A DNA stretch of 64,000 bases from Pontixanthobacter luteolus (GCF_009828095.1 NZ_WTYP01000002.1:687001-751000), one strand, 5' to 3'; counted from the first letter of the stretch, positions 26,825 through 37,174 are shown. The notes: generated from the letters alone by a model not told the origin. Numbers and translations: made by a program.

Positions 26825-27520
26825 TCAGGCCGCTTCAGCGGCACTTTCCGGATCGCGCAGCACGTAACCGCGGCCCCAGACTGTCTCGATGTAGTTTTCA
26901 CCGCCGCACGCATGGCTGAGTTTCTTGCGCAGCTTGCAGATGAACACGTCGATGATCTTGAGTTCCGGTTCGTCCATCCCGCCATACAGGTGGTTGAGGA
27001 ACATTTCTTTGGTCAACGTTGTGCCTTTGCGGAGCGAAAGCAGCTCCAGCATGGCGTATTCTTTACCGGTCAGGTGAACACGTGCGCCATCGACTTCCAC
27101 TGTCTTGGCGTCGAGGTTTACTGCCAGCTTGCCAGTGCGGATGATCGACTGGCTGTGGCCTTTCGAACGGCGCACAACTGCGTGGATACGGGCAACCAGC
27201 TCTTCGCGGTGGAACGGCTTGGTGACGTAATCGTCAGCGCCGAAGCCAAAGCTGCGAATCTTGCTGTCCATTTCGGCAATACCCGAAAGGATGAGCACAG
27301 GAGTTTGCACCTTGGCGACACGCAGTTTCTTGAGCACGTCATAGCCGTGCATGTCAGGAAGGTTGAGATCGAGCAGGATGATATCGTAATCATACAGCTT
27401 GCCCAGATCGAGCCCTTCCTCGCCCAAATCGGTCGAGTAGACATTGAAGCCCTCGGTCGTGAGCATGAGCTCGATTGCCTTGGCTGTTGTCGGCTCGTCT
27501 TCGATCAGCAGTACACGCAT
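26825..27520 (-). CDS. ctrA: Cell-cycle master response regulator CtrA
   Basis: 231 residues from ATG at 27520, preceded by AAGGGGGACC. The receiver has [10 protein letters not shown], phospho-acceptor Asp51 in [19 protein letters not shown] and the [11 protein letters not shown] lysine. The OmpR-type winged helix (130-225) contains [34 protein letters not shown] and [11 protein letters not shown]. The protein ends in Ala-Ala, as does Caulobacter CtrA, where this tail is the ClpXP degradation signal. It controls cell cycle and motility genes. Followed by a strong terminator; its upstream region holds methylation and self-binding sites. Confidence 0.96.
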   Translation of the reverse strand: MRVLLIEDEPTTAKAIELMLTTEGFNVYSTDLGEEGLDLGKLYDYDIILLDLNLPDMHGYDVLKKLRVAKVQTPVLILSGIAEMDSKIRSFGFGADDYVTKPFHREELVARIHAVVRRSKGHSQSIIRTGKLAVNLDAKTVEVDGARVHLTGKEYAMLELLSLRKGTTLTKEMFLNHLYGGMDEPELKIIDVFICKLRKKLSHACGGENYIETVWGRGYVLRDPESAAEAA

Positions 27521-27612
27521 GGGTTGGTCCCCCTTTGCCCCAAATTCATCTGGTAACACTCCGCTAAGAGGTGTTGCCGTGGATTAACCACAAAACTTCT
27601 GAACAAAAAAGG

Positions 27613-27627
27613 TTAATAACCGGTAAA
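27613..27627 (-). promoter_or_regulatory. Candidate CtrA box in the ctrA promoter region
   Basis: On the plus strand TTAA (27613-27616), seven bases, then TAAA (27624-27627); on the coding strand this is TTTA-N7-TTAA. It matches TTAA-N7-TTAA at seven of eight positions and lies 93-107 bases upstream of the ctrA ATG, consistent with autoregulation as in Caulobacter. Binding has not been shown. Confidence 0.55.
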
Positions 27628-27634
27628 CCCAGCT

Positions 27635-27663
27635 GACTCCGCGAGTCGCGCGGTATTTGAGTC
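27635..27663. promoter_or_regulatory. Cluster of three GANTC (CcrM) methylation sites upstream of ctrA
   Basis: GACTC at 27635-27639, GAGTC at 27643-27647 and GAGTC at 27659-27663: three sites for the alphaproteobacterial CcrM adenine methyltransferase in 29 bases. In Caulobacter a GANTC site in the ctrA P1 promoter couples its expression to replication through methylation and GcrA. The cluster here suggests the same logic (inference). Confidence 0.6.
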
Positions 27664-27730
27664 ACAGTTAATTTGCCGCCGGGTCAGGGATTTTCATCCT
27701 TACAGTCTGCTTTGGCCGGCTGCGATCATA

Positions 27731-29206
27731 TCAAATGCCCGCCAGTTTTTTGGCCCGTCTCCTCTGTACGCTGCTGCCGATTCCCATTGCCTCGCGATAT
27801 TTTGCGACTGTCCGCCGGGCGAGATCGAAGCCCTCCGCTTTGAGCAGGTCGACAAGTTTGTCGTCTGACAGGATTTTCTTCGGGTCCTCGGCATCGGTCA
27901 GCGCCTTTATCCGCGATTTGACCGCTTCCGAAGACGCGCCGCCCTCACCATCGGCACCGCCGCCGACTCCGCTGGTGAAAAAGTATTTGAGTTCGAACGT
28001 CCCGCGGTCGCAGTGCAGGTACTTGTTCGACGTCACCCGGCTTACCGTGCTTTCATGCATGTCGATTTCGTCCGCGACCTCGCGCAGCGTCAGGGGCCTT
28101 AGCTCCGACACGCCCTTGCGGAAGAAGCCTGCCTGCTTCTTCACGATTTCCGCAGCCGTTTTCAGAATCGTCTTCTGTCGCTGGTCCAGGGCCTTGATCA
28201 GCCAGTTCGCATCGGCGAGCTTTTCATTGAGCCAGCCCTGCGCTTCCTTGTCGGAGCAGCTTTCGCGCAGTTCGACGAAGTAACTCCGGTTCACGATCAG
28301 CTTGGGAAGAGTTTCCTCGTTCAGCTTGATGTTCCAGCCATCCGCGCTGCCCGGGGTAATCAGGATATCCGGAACGACCGCCATTTCGGCTTCGCTGCCA
28401 TAGGCAAGGCCCGGCTTGGGATCGTATTCGCGCAGTTCCCCCAACATGTCGGCGAAATCTTCATCATCGACATCGCACATCCGTTTCAGGCGGGCGAAAT
28501 CTCCCTTGGCGACCAGGTCGAGATTGTCGATTAACCGCGCCATACAGGGATCGTAACGGTCCGCCTCTTTCGCTTGCAGGGTCAGACATTCACTCAGGCT
28601 TCGTGCGCCCACACCTGTAGGCTCCAGCGACTGAACCACGAACAATGCGCGCTCTGCCTCTGCAGTACCGATGTCGAGATCCAGGGCGATCCGGCGAATG
28701 TCTTCGGGCAGATAACCTGCCTCGTCGAGCAGACCTATTATGTAGCGTGCGGTGAATTCTTCTCTGGCATCGCCTGCGGCCGCGCCTACCTGTTCGCCCA
28801 GGTGATCCGCCAGCGAAAGGGTTGCGGAACTGCGCTCTTCTATGCCGGGCAAGTCATCGGCACCCTGACCGGAACCCGAACCGGCGGCGCCCCATTCACC
28901 GTCGCCCCGTTCGCCGTCGCCAGTGTCGCGGTCGACGTCGATCGCTGACTTGTCGATGTCCAACGCCCCGTCACCTGATGCGGGCGCATCGGCGGCCGGT
29001 TCGGGTACGGCTTCGATGCTTTCGGTTTCTGGGGTCTCGCTGCGCAATTCGCCCGCTTCCAGCAGCGGGTTGGCCTCCAGTGCGTCGCCGATAAAAGTCT
29101 CGATTTCGAGATTGGACAGCGCCAGCAGTTTGATCGCCTGCTGCAATTGCGGCGTCATTACCAGCGATTGAGACTGTCTTAAGTCGAGGCGAGGGCCCAG
29201 GGCCAT
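27731..29206 (-). CDS. rpoN: RNA polymerase sigma-54 factor RpoN
   Basis: 491 residues. Region I at the N-terminus is Gln/Leu-rich (LDLRQSQSLVMTPQLQQAIK), the acidic region II runs to about residue 120, and the core-binding domain follows. The DNA-binding HTH (LTLREVADEIDMHESTVSR) and the C-terminal RpoN box LARRTVAKYREAMGI are intact. It directs transcription requiring bEBP activators (nitrogen, motility, stress). The order lptB-rpoN is a common proteobacterial arrangement. Confidence 0.96.
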   Translation of the reverse strand: MALGPRLDLRQSQSLVMTPQLQQAIKLLALSNLEIETFIGDALEANPLLEAGELRSETPETESIEAVPEPAADAPASGDGALDIDKSAIDVDRDTGDGERGDGEWGAAGSGSGQGADDLPGIEERSSATLSLADHLGEQVGAAAGDAREEFTARYIIGLLDEAGYLPEDIRRIALDLDIGTAEAERALFVVQSLEPTGVGARSLSECLTLQAKEADRYDPCMARLIDNLDLVAKGDFARLKRMCDVDDEDFADMLGELREYDPKPGLAYGSEAEMAVVPDILITPGSADGWNIKLNEETLPKLIVNRSYFVELRESCSDKEAQGWLNEKLADANWLIKALDQRQKTILKTAAEIVKKQAGFFRKGVSELRPLTLREVADEIDMHESTVSRVTSNKYLHCDRGTFELKYFFTSGVGGGADGEGGASSEAVKSRIKALTDAEDPKKILSDDKLVDLLKAEGFDLARRTVAKYREAMGIGSSVQRRRAKKLAGI

Positions 29207-29233
29207 GATTTCAGTGTCCCGCCGAGTGTCTCA

Positions 29234-30016
29234 TCACAAGGTGAAACCTTCGCCCAAATAGAGCCGCTTCACGTTCTCGTCGGCAACCAAAGCTTGCGGT
29301 GTGCCAGCGAACAGCACTTGCCCGCCGTAAATGATGCAGGCGCGGTCGACGATTTCCAAGGTCTCGCGGACATTGTGATCGGTGATCAAGACGCCGATTC
29401 CCCGGGTTTTCAGGTCTTTCACCAGATCGCGAATGTCGCTGATCGACAGCGGATCGATCCCGGCAAAGGGTTCGTCGAGCAGCATGATCGAGGGCTTCGC
29501 GGCCAGCGCGCGGGCAATCTCGCAGCGGCGCCGTTCACCGCCCGACAGCGCCATGGCAGGTGAAGCACGCAGGCGCTTAAGGCCGAACTCTTCCAGCAAC
29601 CGCTCCAGCTCCGCTTCGCGGGTCTCCGCGTCCGGTTCGACCATTTCGAGAACACAGTTGATGTTCTGCTCAACCGTCATGCCGCGAAAAATGCTGGTTT
29701 CCTGCGGCAAATAGCCGAGGCCCAGGATCGCACGCCGGTACATGGGCAGCTTGGTTACATCTTCCCCGTCCATCAGGATGCGGCCAGCGTCCGGGCGAAC
29801 GAGGCCCATGATCGAATAGAAACAGGTTGTCTTGCCAGCGCCGTTGGGGCCCAGCAGGCCGAGCACTTCCCCTTTGCCGACGGTGAGTGAAATATCGGTC
29901 AGGACGGCCCGCTTGTCATAACTTTTCGCGATCGAAATGACTTCCAGCCCGCCATCGGGGAGCGGTGCGTTGGCGTCGACAGTGGGCGCCGTTTCCATAA
30001 GGTCCTGAGTGCTCAT
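29234..30016 (-). CDS. lptB: LPS export ABC transporter ATP-binding protein LptB
   Basis: 260 residues from ATG at 30016; the longer open frame includes unrelated upstream sequence. Walker A GLLGPNGAGKTTCFYSIMG, the signature ALSGGERRRCEIARAL, Walker B IMLLDEPFAGIDP and switch His in ITDHNVRE are all present. LptB powers LptFG to extract lipopolysaccharide from the inner membrane. Sphingomonads often lack LPS and use glycosphingolipids, so retention of lptB beside spt in one genome may mean transport of another amphiphile (inference). Confidence 0.95.
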   Translation of the reverse strand: MSTQDLMETAPTVDANAPLPDGGLEVISIAKSYDKRAVLTDISLTVGKGEVLGLLGPNGAGKTTCFYSIMGLVRPDAGRILMDGEDVTKLPMYRRAILGLGYLPQETSIFRGMTVEQNINCVLEMVEPDAETREAELERLLEEFGLKRLRASPAMALSGGERRRCEIARALAAKPSIMLLDEPFAGIDPLSISDIRDLVKDLKTRGIGVLITDHNVRETLEIVDRACIIYGGQVLFAGTPQALVADENVKRLYLGEGFTL

Positions 30017-30200
30017 ATGGCGACTTGTAGCACTCGCAAACGTCATGAAAACCCCCGCTGGCCGCTGATTGGCAAGATTCCTGCATGGGGTGCATACCGT
30101 CCGACGAAATGCAGCGAAAACGACGCTTTGGTTACCGCGCTTGATTGTCTTGCCTCTCTTTGAGATACTCCGAGTCGGAAGAGGACATGGGAGAGCAAGT

Positions 30201-30578
30201 GTGAACAAGGCGCTGCACGAGAAGACAGCCGCGAAGGAACGGGGCGCAAGCACCCGCGACTGGCGCAAAGGCATGAGCGACAATGTGGCCTGGGCCCTGA
30301 TTGTCTATACTGCCCTCCATATCGTTGCCACGGTCGGCGCGATGAAGGAAACCGGCATGAAGTCGCTGGCGCTGCTGGCGCTTGTCGTCCTCGTCGCCGG
30401 TATCATTCCCGCATGCCGCAGGTTCGAACGCCGCTGGCGCGACCTGACCGACGAAGAGGCCGCCTCTCCCCGATTCGCCGATGCATACCGGCGGGACCAG
30501 ATTGCCCTGTGGATCCTCGCGATCGGCTTGCCATTCGCGCTGACAGCGCTGTTCAAAGGTATCGCCGCAATGGCATAA
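30201..30578 (+). CDS. Small membrane hypothetical protein
   Basis: 125 residues from GTG at 30201, behind GGGAGAG; the frame opens to 30069 but the upstream part lies in the lptB promoter side. A polar N-terminus is followed by three hydrophobic segments, with the motif RRFERRWRDLTDEEA in the loop between helices two and three. Family not recognised; function unknown. It is divergent from lptB and co-directional with tldE. Confidence 0.65.
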   Translation: MNKALHEKTAAKERGASTRDWRKGMSDNVAWALIVYTALHIVATVGAMKETGMKSLALLALVVLVAGIIPACRRFERRWRDLTDEEAASPRFADAYRRDQIALWILAIGLPFALTALFKGIAAMA

Positions 30579-30626
30579 ACGCGCTGCGGCATTGATCGCG
30601 GCACGGCTGGGCACTACGCCCTCACA

Positions 30627-31973
30627 ATGATCACTTCTTCAGAGGCGCAGGATCGCTGCGCCCAGATTATCGACCTCGCCATACAAGCTGGCGCCGATGC
30701 GGCTGATGCAGTTGCGTCTGCGAGCTCATCCGAAAACGTCTCTGTCCGGCTGGGCAAGCTGGAAGAGGTTGAGCGTTCCGAAGGCGAGGAAATCGGCCTT
30801 CGCCTGTTCGTTGGCCAGCGATCTGCGAGTGTCAGCACGAGCGATTTTTCCAAAGCCTCGCTTCAGGAAATGGCCGAACGGGCGATCGCGATGGCACGGC
30901 TCGCCCCTGAAGACGAATATTCCGGACTTGCGCCGCAGGACCGCCTGCTTACCGGCGCCGCGCCGGACCTTGACCTTTCCGATGCATCCGAACCAACGCC
31001 GTCCCAATTGAAGGATCTCGCACTGGAGACGGAAGATGCAGGCCGCGCTGTAGGCGGGGTTACCAATAGCGGCGGGGGCAGTGCGAGCTTCGGCCGATCG
31101 GTTGTGGCGCTCGCCACAAGTCACGGCTTTTCCGGCGGCTATGAAGCAACTCATAGCTCGCTCAGCGCCAGCCTGATCGCGGGTGAAGGCGAGACGATGC
31201 AGCGCGACTATGATTTCCGCACAGCGCGGCATGCCGCGGACTTGCCGCAGGCGGACACCGTTGGCCAGACAGCGGGCGAACGGGCCGTTGCGCGGCTCAA
31301 TCCGGCAGGTTTGCCGAGCGGCACGATGCCGGTGGTGTTCGATCCGCGTGTCGGCGGATCGTTGATCGGTCATCTGCTGGGCGCGATCAGCGGCGCGGCG
31401 GTGGCGCGGAAATCCAGTTTCATGATTGGCCGGCTGGAAGACGCCATCTTTGGCGAGAATATCCGTATCTGCGACGAACCGCACCGGCAGCGCGGTTTGC
31501 GCTCCAAACCTTTTGACGCAGAGGGGCTTCCCACGTCCGCCCGCGATATCGTTGCCGTAGGGCGCGTAACCGGGTGGCTGCTGAACAGCGCGTCGGCCCG
31601 GCAGCTTGGTCTTGCACCCACCGGCCATGCCGCGCGTTCCGGCAGCGGGTCGCCCGGAATTTCCGCCAGCAATGTGCATATGTGCGCCGGCACCTGCAGC
31701 CGGGACGATTTGATCGGCGATATACAGGATGGCGTGCTGGTCACCGAACTGATCGGACAGGGCGTGAACGGTATCACAGGCGACTACAGCCGGGGTGCAT
31801 CAGGCTTCAGGATAAGCGGCGGAAAACTGGCCGAACCGGTATCCGAATTTACGATTGCCGGGAACCTGATCGATATGTTCGCCGCTTTGATACCAGCAGA
31901 TGATTTGGAAATGTACCGGGCGATCAATGTGCCCACACTACGCGTCGATGGAATGACGATAGCAGGGGAGTGA
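30627..31973 (+). CDS. pmbA: TldE/PmbA-family metalloprotease subunit
   Basis: 448 residues. The sequence follows PmbA/TldE: VRLGKLEEVERSEGEEIGLR early, PVVFDPRVGGSLIGHLLGAI mid-protein, and the C-terminal QGVNGITGDYSRGASGF. It lacks the HExxxH metal motif of the TldD partner, so TldE is the better name. TldD/E process ribosomal peptides and related small proteins. TldD is not adjacent. The GTGA overlap with the next gene hints at coupling. Confidence 0.88.
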   Translation: MITSSEAQDRCAQIIDLAIQAGADAADAVASASSSENVSVRLGKLEEVERSEGEEIGLRLFVGQRSASVSTSDFSKASLQEMAERAIAMARLAPEDEYSGLAPQDRLLTGAAPDLDLSDASEPTPSQLKDLALETEDAGRAVGGVTNSGGGSASFGRSVVALATSHGFSGGYEATHSSLSASLIAGEGETMQRDYDFRTARHAADLPQADTVGQTAGERAVARLNPAGLPSGTMPVVFDPRVGGSLIGHLLGAISGAAVARKSSFMIGRLEDAIFGENIRICDEPHRQRGLRSKPFDAEGLPTSARDIVAVGRVTGWLLNSASARQLGLAPTGHAARSGSGSPGISASNVHMCAGTCSRDDLIGDIQDGVLVTELIGQGVNGITGDYSRGASGFRISGGKLAEPVSEFTIAGNLIDMFAALIPADDLEMYRAINVPTLRVDGMTIAGE

Positions 31974-31978
31974 AACGG

Positions 31979-33358
31979 ATGCAGGCGCTTGGCAGAATAT
32001 TGGGCATATTTGCGCTCGCATTGGCCAGCGCCGGCCCTGCCATGGCAATCCTGCCATCGGCCCCGCCGGAAACCGCCCCGGCAAGCGCTGAACCGGCGCA
32101 GCCGCTCGAAGCTGAACGTGATGCAGGCGCGGATGACCGGATCGCCACTCGCTTGCGAGAAATCTTCGCGGAAATCCCCTCTCTTTCTGCGGTCGAGGTA
32201 AACGTCGCGGAAAGTGTCGTTACACTGTCGGGCACAGCCCCGGATGAGGCGGCGATTACCCGTGCGGAAAACATTGCTGCCCGGTTCGATATCGCAACCG
32301 TCGAAAACACCATCGAGCGGGATGTGTCGGTAGGGTCATCGGTGGGCGCGATCGAAACGCTGGGCGAAAGATTTGCTGGCTTTGCCAAGATGTTGCCCCT
32401 GATCGGGGTCGCTTTGCTGGTCGCGCTGGCGATTGGCGCAATCGGTTACCTGATCGCCGGCTTCGGCAAGTTCTGGCGAAAAGTGACCCCCAATCCGTTC
32501 CTGGCCGAACTGGTGGCTAGCGCCATCCGGTTCGTGTTTGTCGTGGTCGGTCTGGTGATCGCGCTCGACATGCTGGGGGCCGGGGCGCTGCTGGGCGCGG
32601 TTCTAGGCGGTGCAGGCGTGATCGGCATCGCGCTGGGTTTTGCGATGCGCGACACGATCGAGAATTACGTTGCATCGCTGATGCTCAGCCTCAGGCAGCC
32701 GTTTCGTGCGAACGACCTGGTTCTGATCGGAGATCTGGAAGGCCGCATCATTCGTCTGACCAGCCGCGCCACCATCATGATGACGCTGGATGGAAATCAC
32801 CTGCGAATTCCCAATTCGACCGTGTTCAAGGCAGTGATCCTCAATTACACGACCAACCCGCACCGGCGGTTCGATTTCGAGCTTGGTATTGATGCGGATG
32901 ACGATCCCAATGCCGCACGGCATCTGGGGCGCGAGACGCTCAAATCGCTCGGCTATGTGCTCAGCGATCCGGCACCGGAAGCGCGGGTGACGAATGTCGG
33001 CGATTCGAACATCGTCATCCAGTTTCTTGGCTGGATCGATCAGACAGAGGCGGATTGGTACAAGGCCAGAAGCCGGTCAATCGCAGCGGTGAAGCGCGCT
33101 CTCGAGAAAGCCGGATTCGGGCTTCCCGAACCAATCTATCGTTTGCGTTTCGACGAGCGGACTATGCCGCTTCCGTTCGAGAATATCGAAGGCAAGGCGC
33201 AGCTTGCCAAACCGAAGAAGGCACCTGCCGCAGTCGAACCGGCAGCCGAAGCCCACGATGTCTCGCCAGAAGACGAGATCACGAAAATGGTAGAAGCCGA
33301 ACGGGCGGCGGAGCCGGTCGAAAACGATCTGCTCGATCCCGACCGGCCTACCGAATAG
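31979..33358 (+). CDS. Mechanosensitive channel (MscS family) with N-terminal BON domain
   Basis: 459 residues from ATG at 31979, eight bases after AGGGGAG (a GTG at 31970 overlapping tldE is the alternative). A signal peptide (GIFALALASAGPAMA) precedes a BON-like domain (DRIATRLREIFAEIP, VNVAESVVTLSGTAP), two or three TM helices and the pore/beta domain GGAGVIGIALGFAMRDTIEN and DLVLIGDLEGRIIRLTSRAT. The tail is acidic. It would gate ions on membrane stretch; the periplasmic BON domain may bind lipid. Confidence 0.87.
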   Translation: MQALGRILGIFALALASAGPAMAILPSAPPETAPASAEPAQPLEAERDAGADDRIATRLREIFAEIPSLSAVEVNVAESVVTLSGTAPDEAAITRAENIAARFDIATVENTIERDVSVGSSVGAIETLGERFAGFAKMLPLIGVALLVALAIGAIGYLIAGFGKFWRKVTPNPFLAELVASAIRFVFVVVGLVIALDMLGAGALLGAVLGGAGVIGIALGFAMRDTIENYVASLMLSLRQPFRANDLVLIGDLEGRIIRLTSRATIMMTLDGNHLRIPNSTVFKAVILNYTTNPHRRFDFELGIDADDDPNAARHLGRETLKSLGYVLSDPAPEARVTNVGDSNIVIQFLGWIDQTEADWYKARSRSIAAVKRALEKAGFGLPEPIYRLRFDERTMPLPFENIEGKAQLAKPKKAPAAVEPAAEAHDVSPEDEITKMVEAERAAEPVENDLLDPDRPTE

Positions 33359-33360
33359 GC

Positions 33361-33888
33361 TTACTTGCCTGCGCGCTCGATTGATTCCAGCACGATCTGG
33401 CGTGCTTCGGCGGCGTCGCCCCAATTGCCGATCCGGACCCACTTTTCATCTTCCAGATCCTTGTAGTGGGTGAAGAAGTGTTCGATCTGCTGGAAAATGA
33501 TCGAGGGAAGGTCCTTCGTCTCGCCCACGTCGGAATAATACGGGAATGTCGTGTCGACCGGGACGCAGATCAGCTTCTCGTCACCGCCGTGCTCGTCTTC
33601 CAGATTCAGAACGCCGATCGGGCGGGCGCGGACAACGCAGCCGGCAATGAACGGGCTGCGAGCGATGACCAGCGCATCCAGCGGATCGCCGTCGGGCGAA
33701 AGCGTGTGCGGCACAAAGCCGTAATTCGCCGGATAGCGCATCGGCGTATGCAGGATGCGGTCGACGAACAACGCGCCAGAGGCCTTGTCGAATTCATACT
33801 TCACCGGTTCGCCGCCTGTGGGCACTTCGATGATAACGTTGAGGCTTTCCGGCGGATTATCGCCGATGCTGATTTTGCTGATATCCAT
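33361..33888 (-). CDS. ppa: Inorganic pyrophosphatase
   Basis: 175 residues, family I soluble PPase. It has IEVPTGGEPVKYEFDK, the YPANYGFVPHTLSPDGDPLDALV signature (seen here in overlapping pieces) with the metal-binding aspartates, and DEHGGDEKLICVP. It hydrolyses PPi to drive biosynthesis. Convergent with the MscS gene two bases away and divergent from hisS. Confidence 0.96.
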   Translation of the reverse strand: MDISKISIGDNPPESLNVIIEVPTGGEPVKYEFDKASGALFVDRILHTPMRYPANYGFVPHTLSPDGDPLDALVIARSPFIAGCVVRARPIGVLNLEDEHGGDEKLICVPVDTTFPYYSDVGETKDLPSIIFQQIEHFFTHYKDLEDEKWVRIGNWGDAAEARQIVLESIERAGK

Positions 33889-34033
33889 GCGCGGGCCAAT
33901 AGGGCCGGCAACGCGTCACGCCAAGCAAGAAAATGCTGCAATGCGGCAAGGTGCGCGATTTATTCGGAAATACAGCTGCCGGATTCGGCGGGTCCATATT
34001 GCCCGCGTGGCCGCTCTCGCCTAAGCGCGCCGC

Positions 34034-35275
34034 ATGGGTAAAAAGACACCACAGGCCATTCGCGGCACACAGGATATTTTCGGCGCAGAGGCGGAAGCTT
34101 TCGCTTTCGTGGTCGAAACCTTCGAACGCGTGCGTAAACTGTATCGCTTTCGCCGTGCAGAGATGCCGGTATTCGAAAAGACCGAAGTGTTCGCGCGCTC
34201 GCTCGGCGAGACAACCGACGTCGTGTCGAAGGAAATGTATTCGTTCGACGATCGCGGAGGGGAATCGCTGACGCTGCGGCCTGAATTCACCGCCGGTATC
34301 GCACGCGCTTTCCTGACCAATGGCTGGCAGCAGCACGCGCCGCTGAAGCTGGCGACGCACGGCCCGCTGTTTCGCTATGAACGGCCGCAAAAGGGCCGCT
34401 ACCGCCAGTTCCACCAGATTGACGCGGAAATCATCGGCGCTGCCGAGCCGCAAGCCGATGTCGAACTGCTGGCGATGGCCGATCACCTGCTGAAAGAGCT
34501 GGGCATCCGCGATGTGACCCTGCATCTCAACACGCTGGGCGACGGGGAAAGCCGCGAGGCATGGCGCGCGGCGCTGGTCGAGTATTTTCGCGCCGTGAAA
34601 GACCAGCTTTCGGAAGATTCGCAGGAACGACTTGAAAAAAACCCGCTGCGAATTCTCGACAGCAAGGATCGCCGCGACCAACCTTTTCTGCCGGATGCAC
34701 CCAAGATCGACGATTTCCTGTCGGACGAAGCACGCGAATTCTTCGCTGTCGTAACCAGCGGCCTCGATGCAGCAGGCGTGAAATGGAAACGGGCAGAGGC
34801 ACTGGTTCGCGGTCTCGACTATTACCGCCACACCGCGTTCGAATTCATTCCCGATGAAGGCAGTGCGTCTGCCGATGCGCTGGGCAGCCAGAGCACCGTG
34901 CTGGGCGGCGGCCGTTATGACGGACTAATCGAGAACCTCGGCGGGCCGGCAACGCCAGCGGTCGGCTGGGCTGCGGGCATCGAACGACTGGCGATGTTGG
35001 TGGGCGAACGTGCTGAACCGGCCGCTGCTGCAATAATCGTGGTTGAAGATAATTCGCAGGCGGCACTTCGCCAGGGCATGGAGGCGCTCACGGCGCTGCG
35101 CAACCACAACCTGCCTGCTGAAATGATCGCGACAGGGTCCCCGCGCAAGCGCCGTGACAAGGCGGTCAAGAAAGGTGCCGCCTCGATCATCACATTCCAC
35201 GAAACCGGGCACGGCATCAGCGGCGATGACGATATCGATCCGGCAATCTTCGAAGCCCTGCCGTTCTTGCGATGA
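34034..35275 (+). CDS. hisS: Histidyl-tRNA synthetase
   Basis: 413 residues, class II synthetase. Motif 1 region [28 protein letters not shown], motif 2 [17 protein letters not shown], the histidine motifs [15 protein letters not shown] and [10 protein letters not shown], motif 3 GWAAGIERL are visible in order, followed by the anticodon-binding domain. It charges tRNA-His. It overlaps prfA by ATGA, with prmC after that. Confidence 0.96.
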   Translation: MGKKTPQAIRGTQDIFGAEAEAFAFVVETFERVRKLYRFRRAEMPVFEKTEVFARSLGETTDVVSKEMYSFDDRGGESLTLRPEFTAGIARAFLTNGWQQHAPLKLATHGPLFRYERPQKGRYRQFHQIDAEIIGAAEPQADVELLAMADHLLKELGIRDVTLHLNTLGDGESREAWRAALVEYFRAVKDQLSEDSQERLEKNPLRILDSKDRRDQPFLPDAPKIDDFLSDEAREFFAVVTSGLDAAGVKWKRAEALVRGLDYYRHTAFEFIPDEGSASADALGSQSTVLGGGRYDGLIENLGGPATPAVGWAAGIERLAMLVGERAEPAAAAIIVVEDNSQAALRQGMEALTALRNHNLPAEMIATGSPRKRRDKAVKKGAASIITFHETGHGISGDDDIDPAIFEALPFLR

Positions 35276-36339
35276 AAATCCCCGCCGAACGCCTCCAGCA
35301 GATTACCCATCGCTTCGCCGAGCTGGAGGCGCGGATGGCGTCCGGCACGCTCGAGGGCGAGGAATTCGTCCAAGCCAGTCGTGATTACGCGGAGCTGGAG
35401 CCGGTCGCGAAAATCGTGGCCGAAGTTTCCTCGATACGGGAAGAAATCGCCGGGCTGGAAGCCATGCTCTCCGACCCCGAAATGAAGGCAATGGCGGAGG
35501 AAGAGCTGGCCGAACTGCGCGCCAGCCTGCCTGAGAAAGAGCGCGCGTTGGCGCTTGCCATGCTGCCCCGCGACAGTGCCGACAGCCGGCCCGCCATGCT
35601 CGAAATTCGTGCCGGAACCGGTGGTGACGAAGCCGCGCTGTTCGCAGGCGATCTGTACCGCATGTATGAAAAATTCGCTGCCGAGCAAGGCTGGAAAGTC
35701 GAACCAGTCAGCATGAACGCGGCCGATGTCGGCGGCTTCAAGGAGATCGTCGCCAACGTCAAAGGAACCGGCGTTTTCGCCAAGATGAAGTTCGAAAGCG
35801 GCGTTCACCGCGTGCAGCGTGTACCGGTGACGGAAAGTGGCGGGCGCATCCATACATCTGCCGCGACCGTCGCGGTCCTGCCCGAACCGGACGAAGTCGA
35901 TGTCCATATCGATCCCAGCGATCTTAAGATCGATATCTACCGCGCATCGGGTGCGGGCGGCCAGCACGTCAACACAACCGATTCCGCGGTCCGCCTGACC
36001 CACTTGCCCACCGGGCTTGTCGTGATCCAGCAGGACCAGCGCAGCCAGCACAAGAACCGCGACAAGGCGATGCAGGTGCTACGCACCCGGCTGTATGATC
36101 TGAAGCGGGCCGAAGCGCACGGCGCCGAGGCGGAGGCGCGCAAAGCGATGGTTGGCAGCGGTGATCGCAGCGAGCGTATCCGCACCTACAATTTCCCGCA
36201 GGGCCGCGTCACCGATCACCGGATCGGCCTGACGTTGCACAAATTGCCCGAGATTCTCGAGGGAACCGGTCTGACAGAAATGATCGACGCTTTGATCGCG
36301 GAAGACGAGGCGAAAAGGCTCGCCGCGCTCGATTCATGA
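35272..36339 (+). CDS. prfA: Peptide chain release factor 1
   Basis: 355 residues. The catalytic GGQ loop is [19 protein letters not shown], and the domain-2 anticodon-like region includes [20 protein letters not shown]1 terminates translation at UAA and UAG. The next gene, prmC, methylates the GGQ glutamine, so the adjacency is functional. Confidence 0.97.
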   Translation: MKIPAERLQQITHRFAELEARMASGTLEGEEFVQASRDYAELEPVAKIVAEVSSIREEIAGLEAMLSDPEMKAMAEEELAELRASLPEKERALALAMLPRDSADSRPAMLEIRAGTGGDEAALFAGDLYRMYEKFAAEQGWKVEPVSMNAADVGGFKEIVANVKGTGVFAKMKFESGVHRVQRVPVTESGGRIHTSAATVAVLPEPDEVDVHIDPSDLKIDIYRASGAGGQHVNTTDSAVRLTHLPTGLVVIQQDQRSQHKNRDKAMQVLRTRLYDLKRAEAHGAEAEARKAMVGSGDRSERIRTYNFPQGRVTDHRIGLTLHKLPEILEGTGLTEMIDALIAEDEAKRLAALDS

Positions 36340-36349
36340 GGCTGCGCCG

Positions 36350-37174
36350 ATGACCACGGTCTCCGCTGCTCTGCGCGAGGCCGCCTCTGCGCTTGAAGGG
36401 GCATCCGATACCGCCCGGCTCGATGCCGAATTGCTGATGGCAGAGGCGCTGGGAATGTCGCGTTCAGAGATGCTCCTGACCGGTCGCGACAGGGGAGTGC
36501 CGCCGGAATTTGCCCGGCTCCTGGACCGCCGCAAGCAGCACGAACCGGTCGCCTATATTCTCGGCCGGCAGGAATTTTACGGGCGTGAATTTCTGGTCAA
36601 TCCGCAAGTTCTGATCCCGCGCGGGGACAGCGAAACGCTGGTCGATGCAGCGCTGCGCAACAGTCCGCCCGCTGCCCGGATACTGGATCTCGGCACGGGA
36701 TCGGGCGCTTTGCTGCTGACCCTGCTTGCCGAATTGCCCAAGGCATCGGGCACCGGTATCGACGCATCGCTCGGCGCGGTTTCGGTCGCAGCAGCCAATG
36801 CCGCTAGGTTGGGCGTTGCCGACCGGGCGCACATCCTGCACGCAGACTGGAATGCGGAAGGCTGGTCGGAAAATCTCGACCGGTTCGATTTGATCATCGC
36901 CAATCCGCCATATGTCGAAACCGGGGCTGAGCTTGCCCCATCGGTGCGCCAGTTCGAACCCGCGAGCGCTCTGTTTGCGGGGGCCGATGGCCTTGATGAT
37001 TACCGTTCATTGATTCCGCAGCTGAGCAATATGCTTACGCCAAACGGTATAATATTGCTGGAGATCGGATACGCTCAGGCGGATCAAGTGTCTCAGATTG
37101 CCGGGCTTTCAGGGTACTCGGCAGAATTATTTCGTGATCTTGCCCACAGGCCTCGCGCACTATTGTTGCGATAA
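36350..37174 (+). CDS. prmC: Release factor glutamine methyltransferase PrmC
   Basis: 274 residues. N-terminal helical domain with ARLDAELLMAEALGMSR, the peptide region RRKQHEPVAYILGRQEFYG, Rossmann SAM site ILDLGTGSGALLLTLL and the catalytic NPPY motif (LIIANPPYVE). It N5-methylates the glutamine of the GGQ motif of RF1/RF2. It lies 10 bases after prfA. Confidence 0.96.
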   Translation: MTTVSAALREAASALEGASDTARLDAELLMAEALGMSRSEMLLTGRDRGVPPEFARLLDRRKQHEPVAYILGRQEFYGREFLVNPQVLIPRGDSETLVDAALRNSPPAARILDLGTGSGALLLTLLAELPKASGTGIDASLGAVSVAAANAARLGVADRAHILHADWNAEGWSENLDRFDLIIANPPYVETGAELAPSVRQFEPASALFAGADGLDDYRSLIPQLSNMLTPNGIILLEIGYAQADQVSQIAGLSGYSAELFRDLAHRPRALLLR

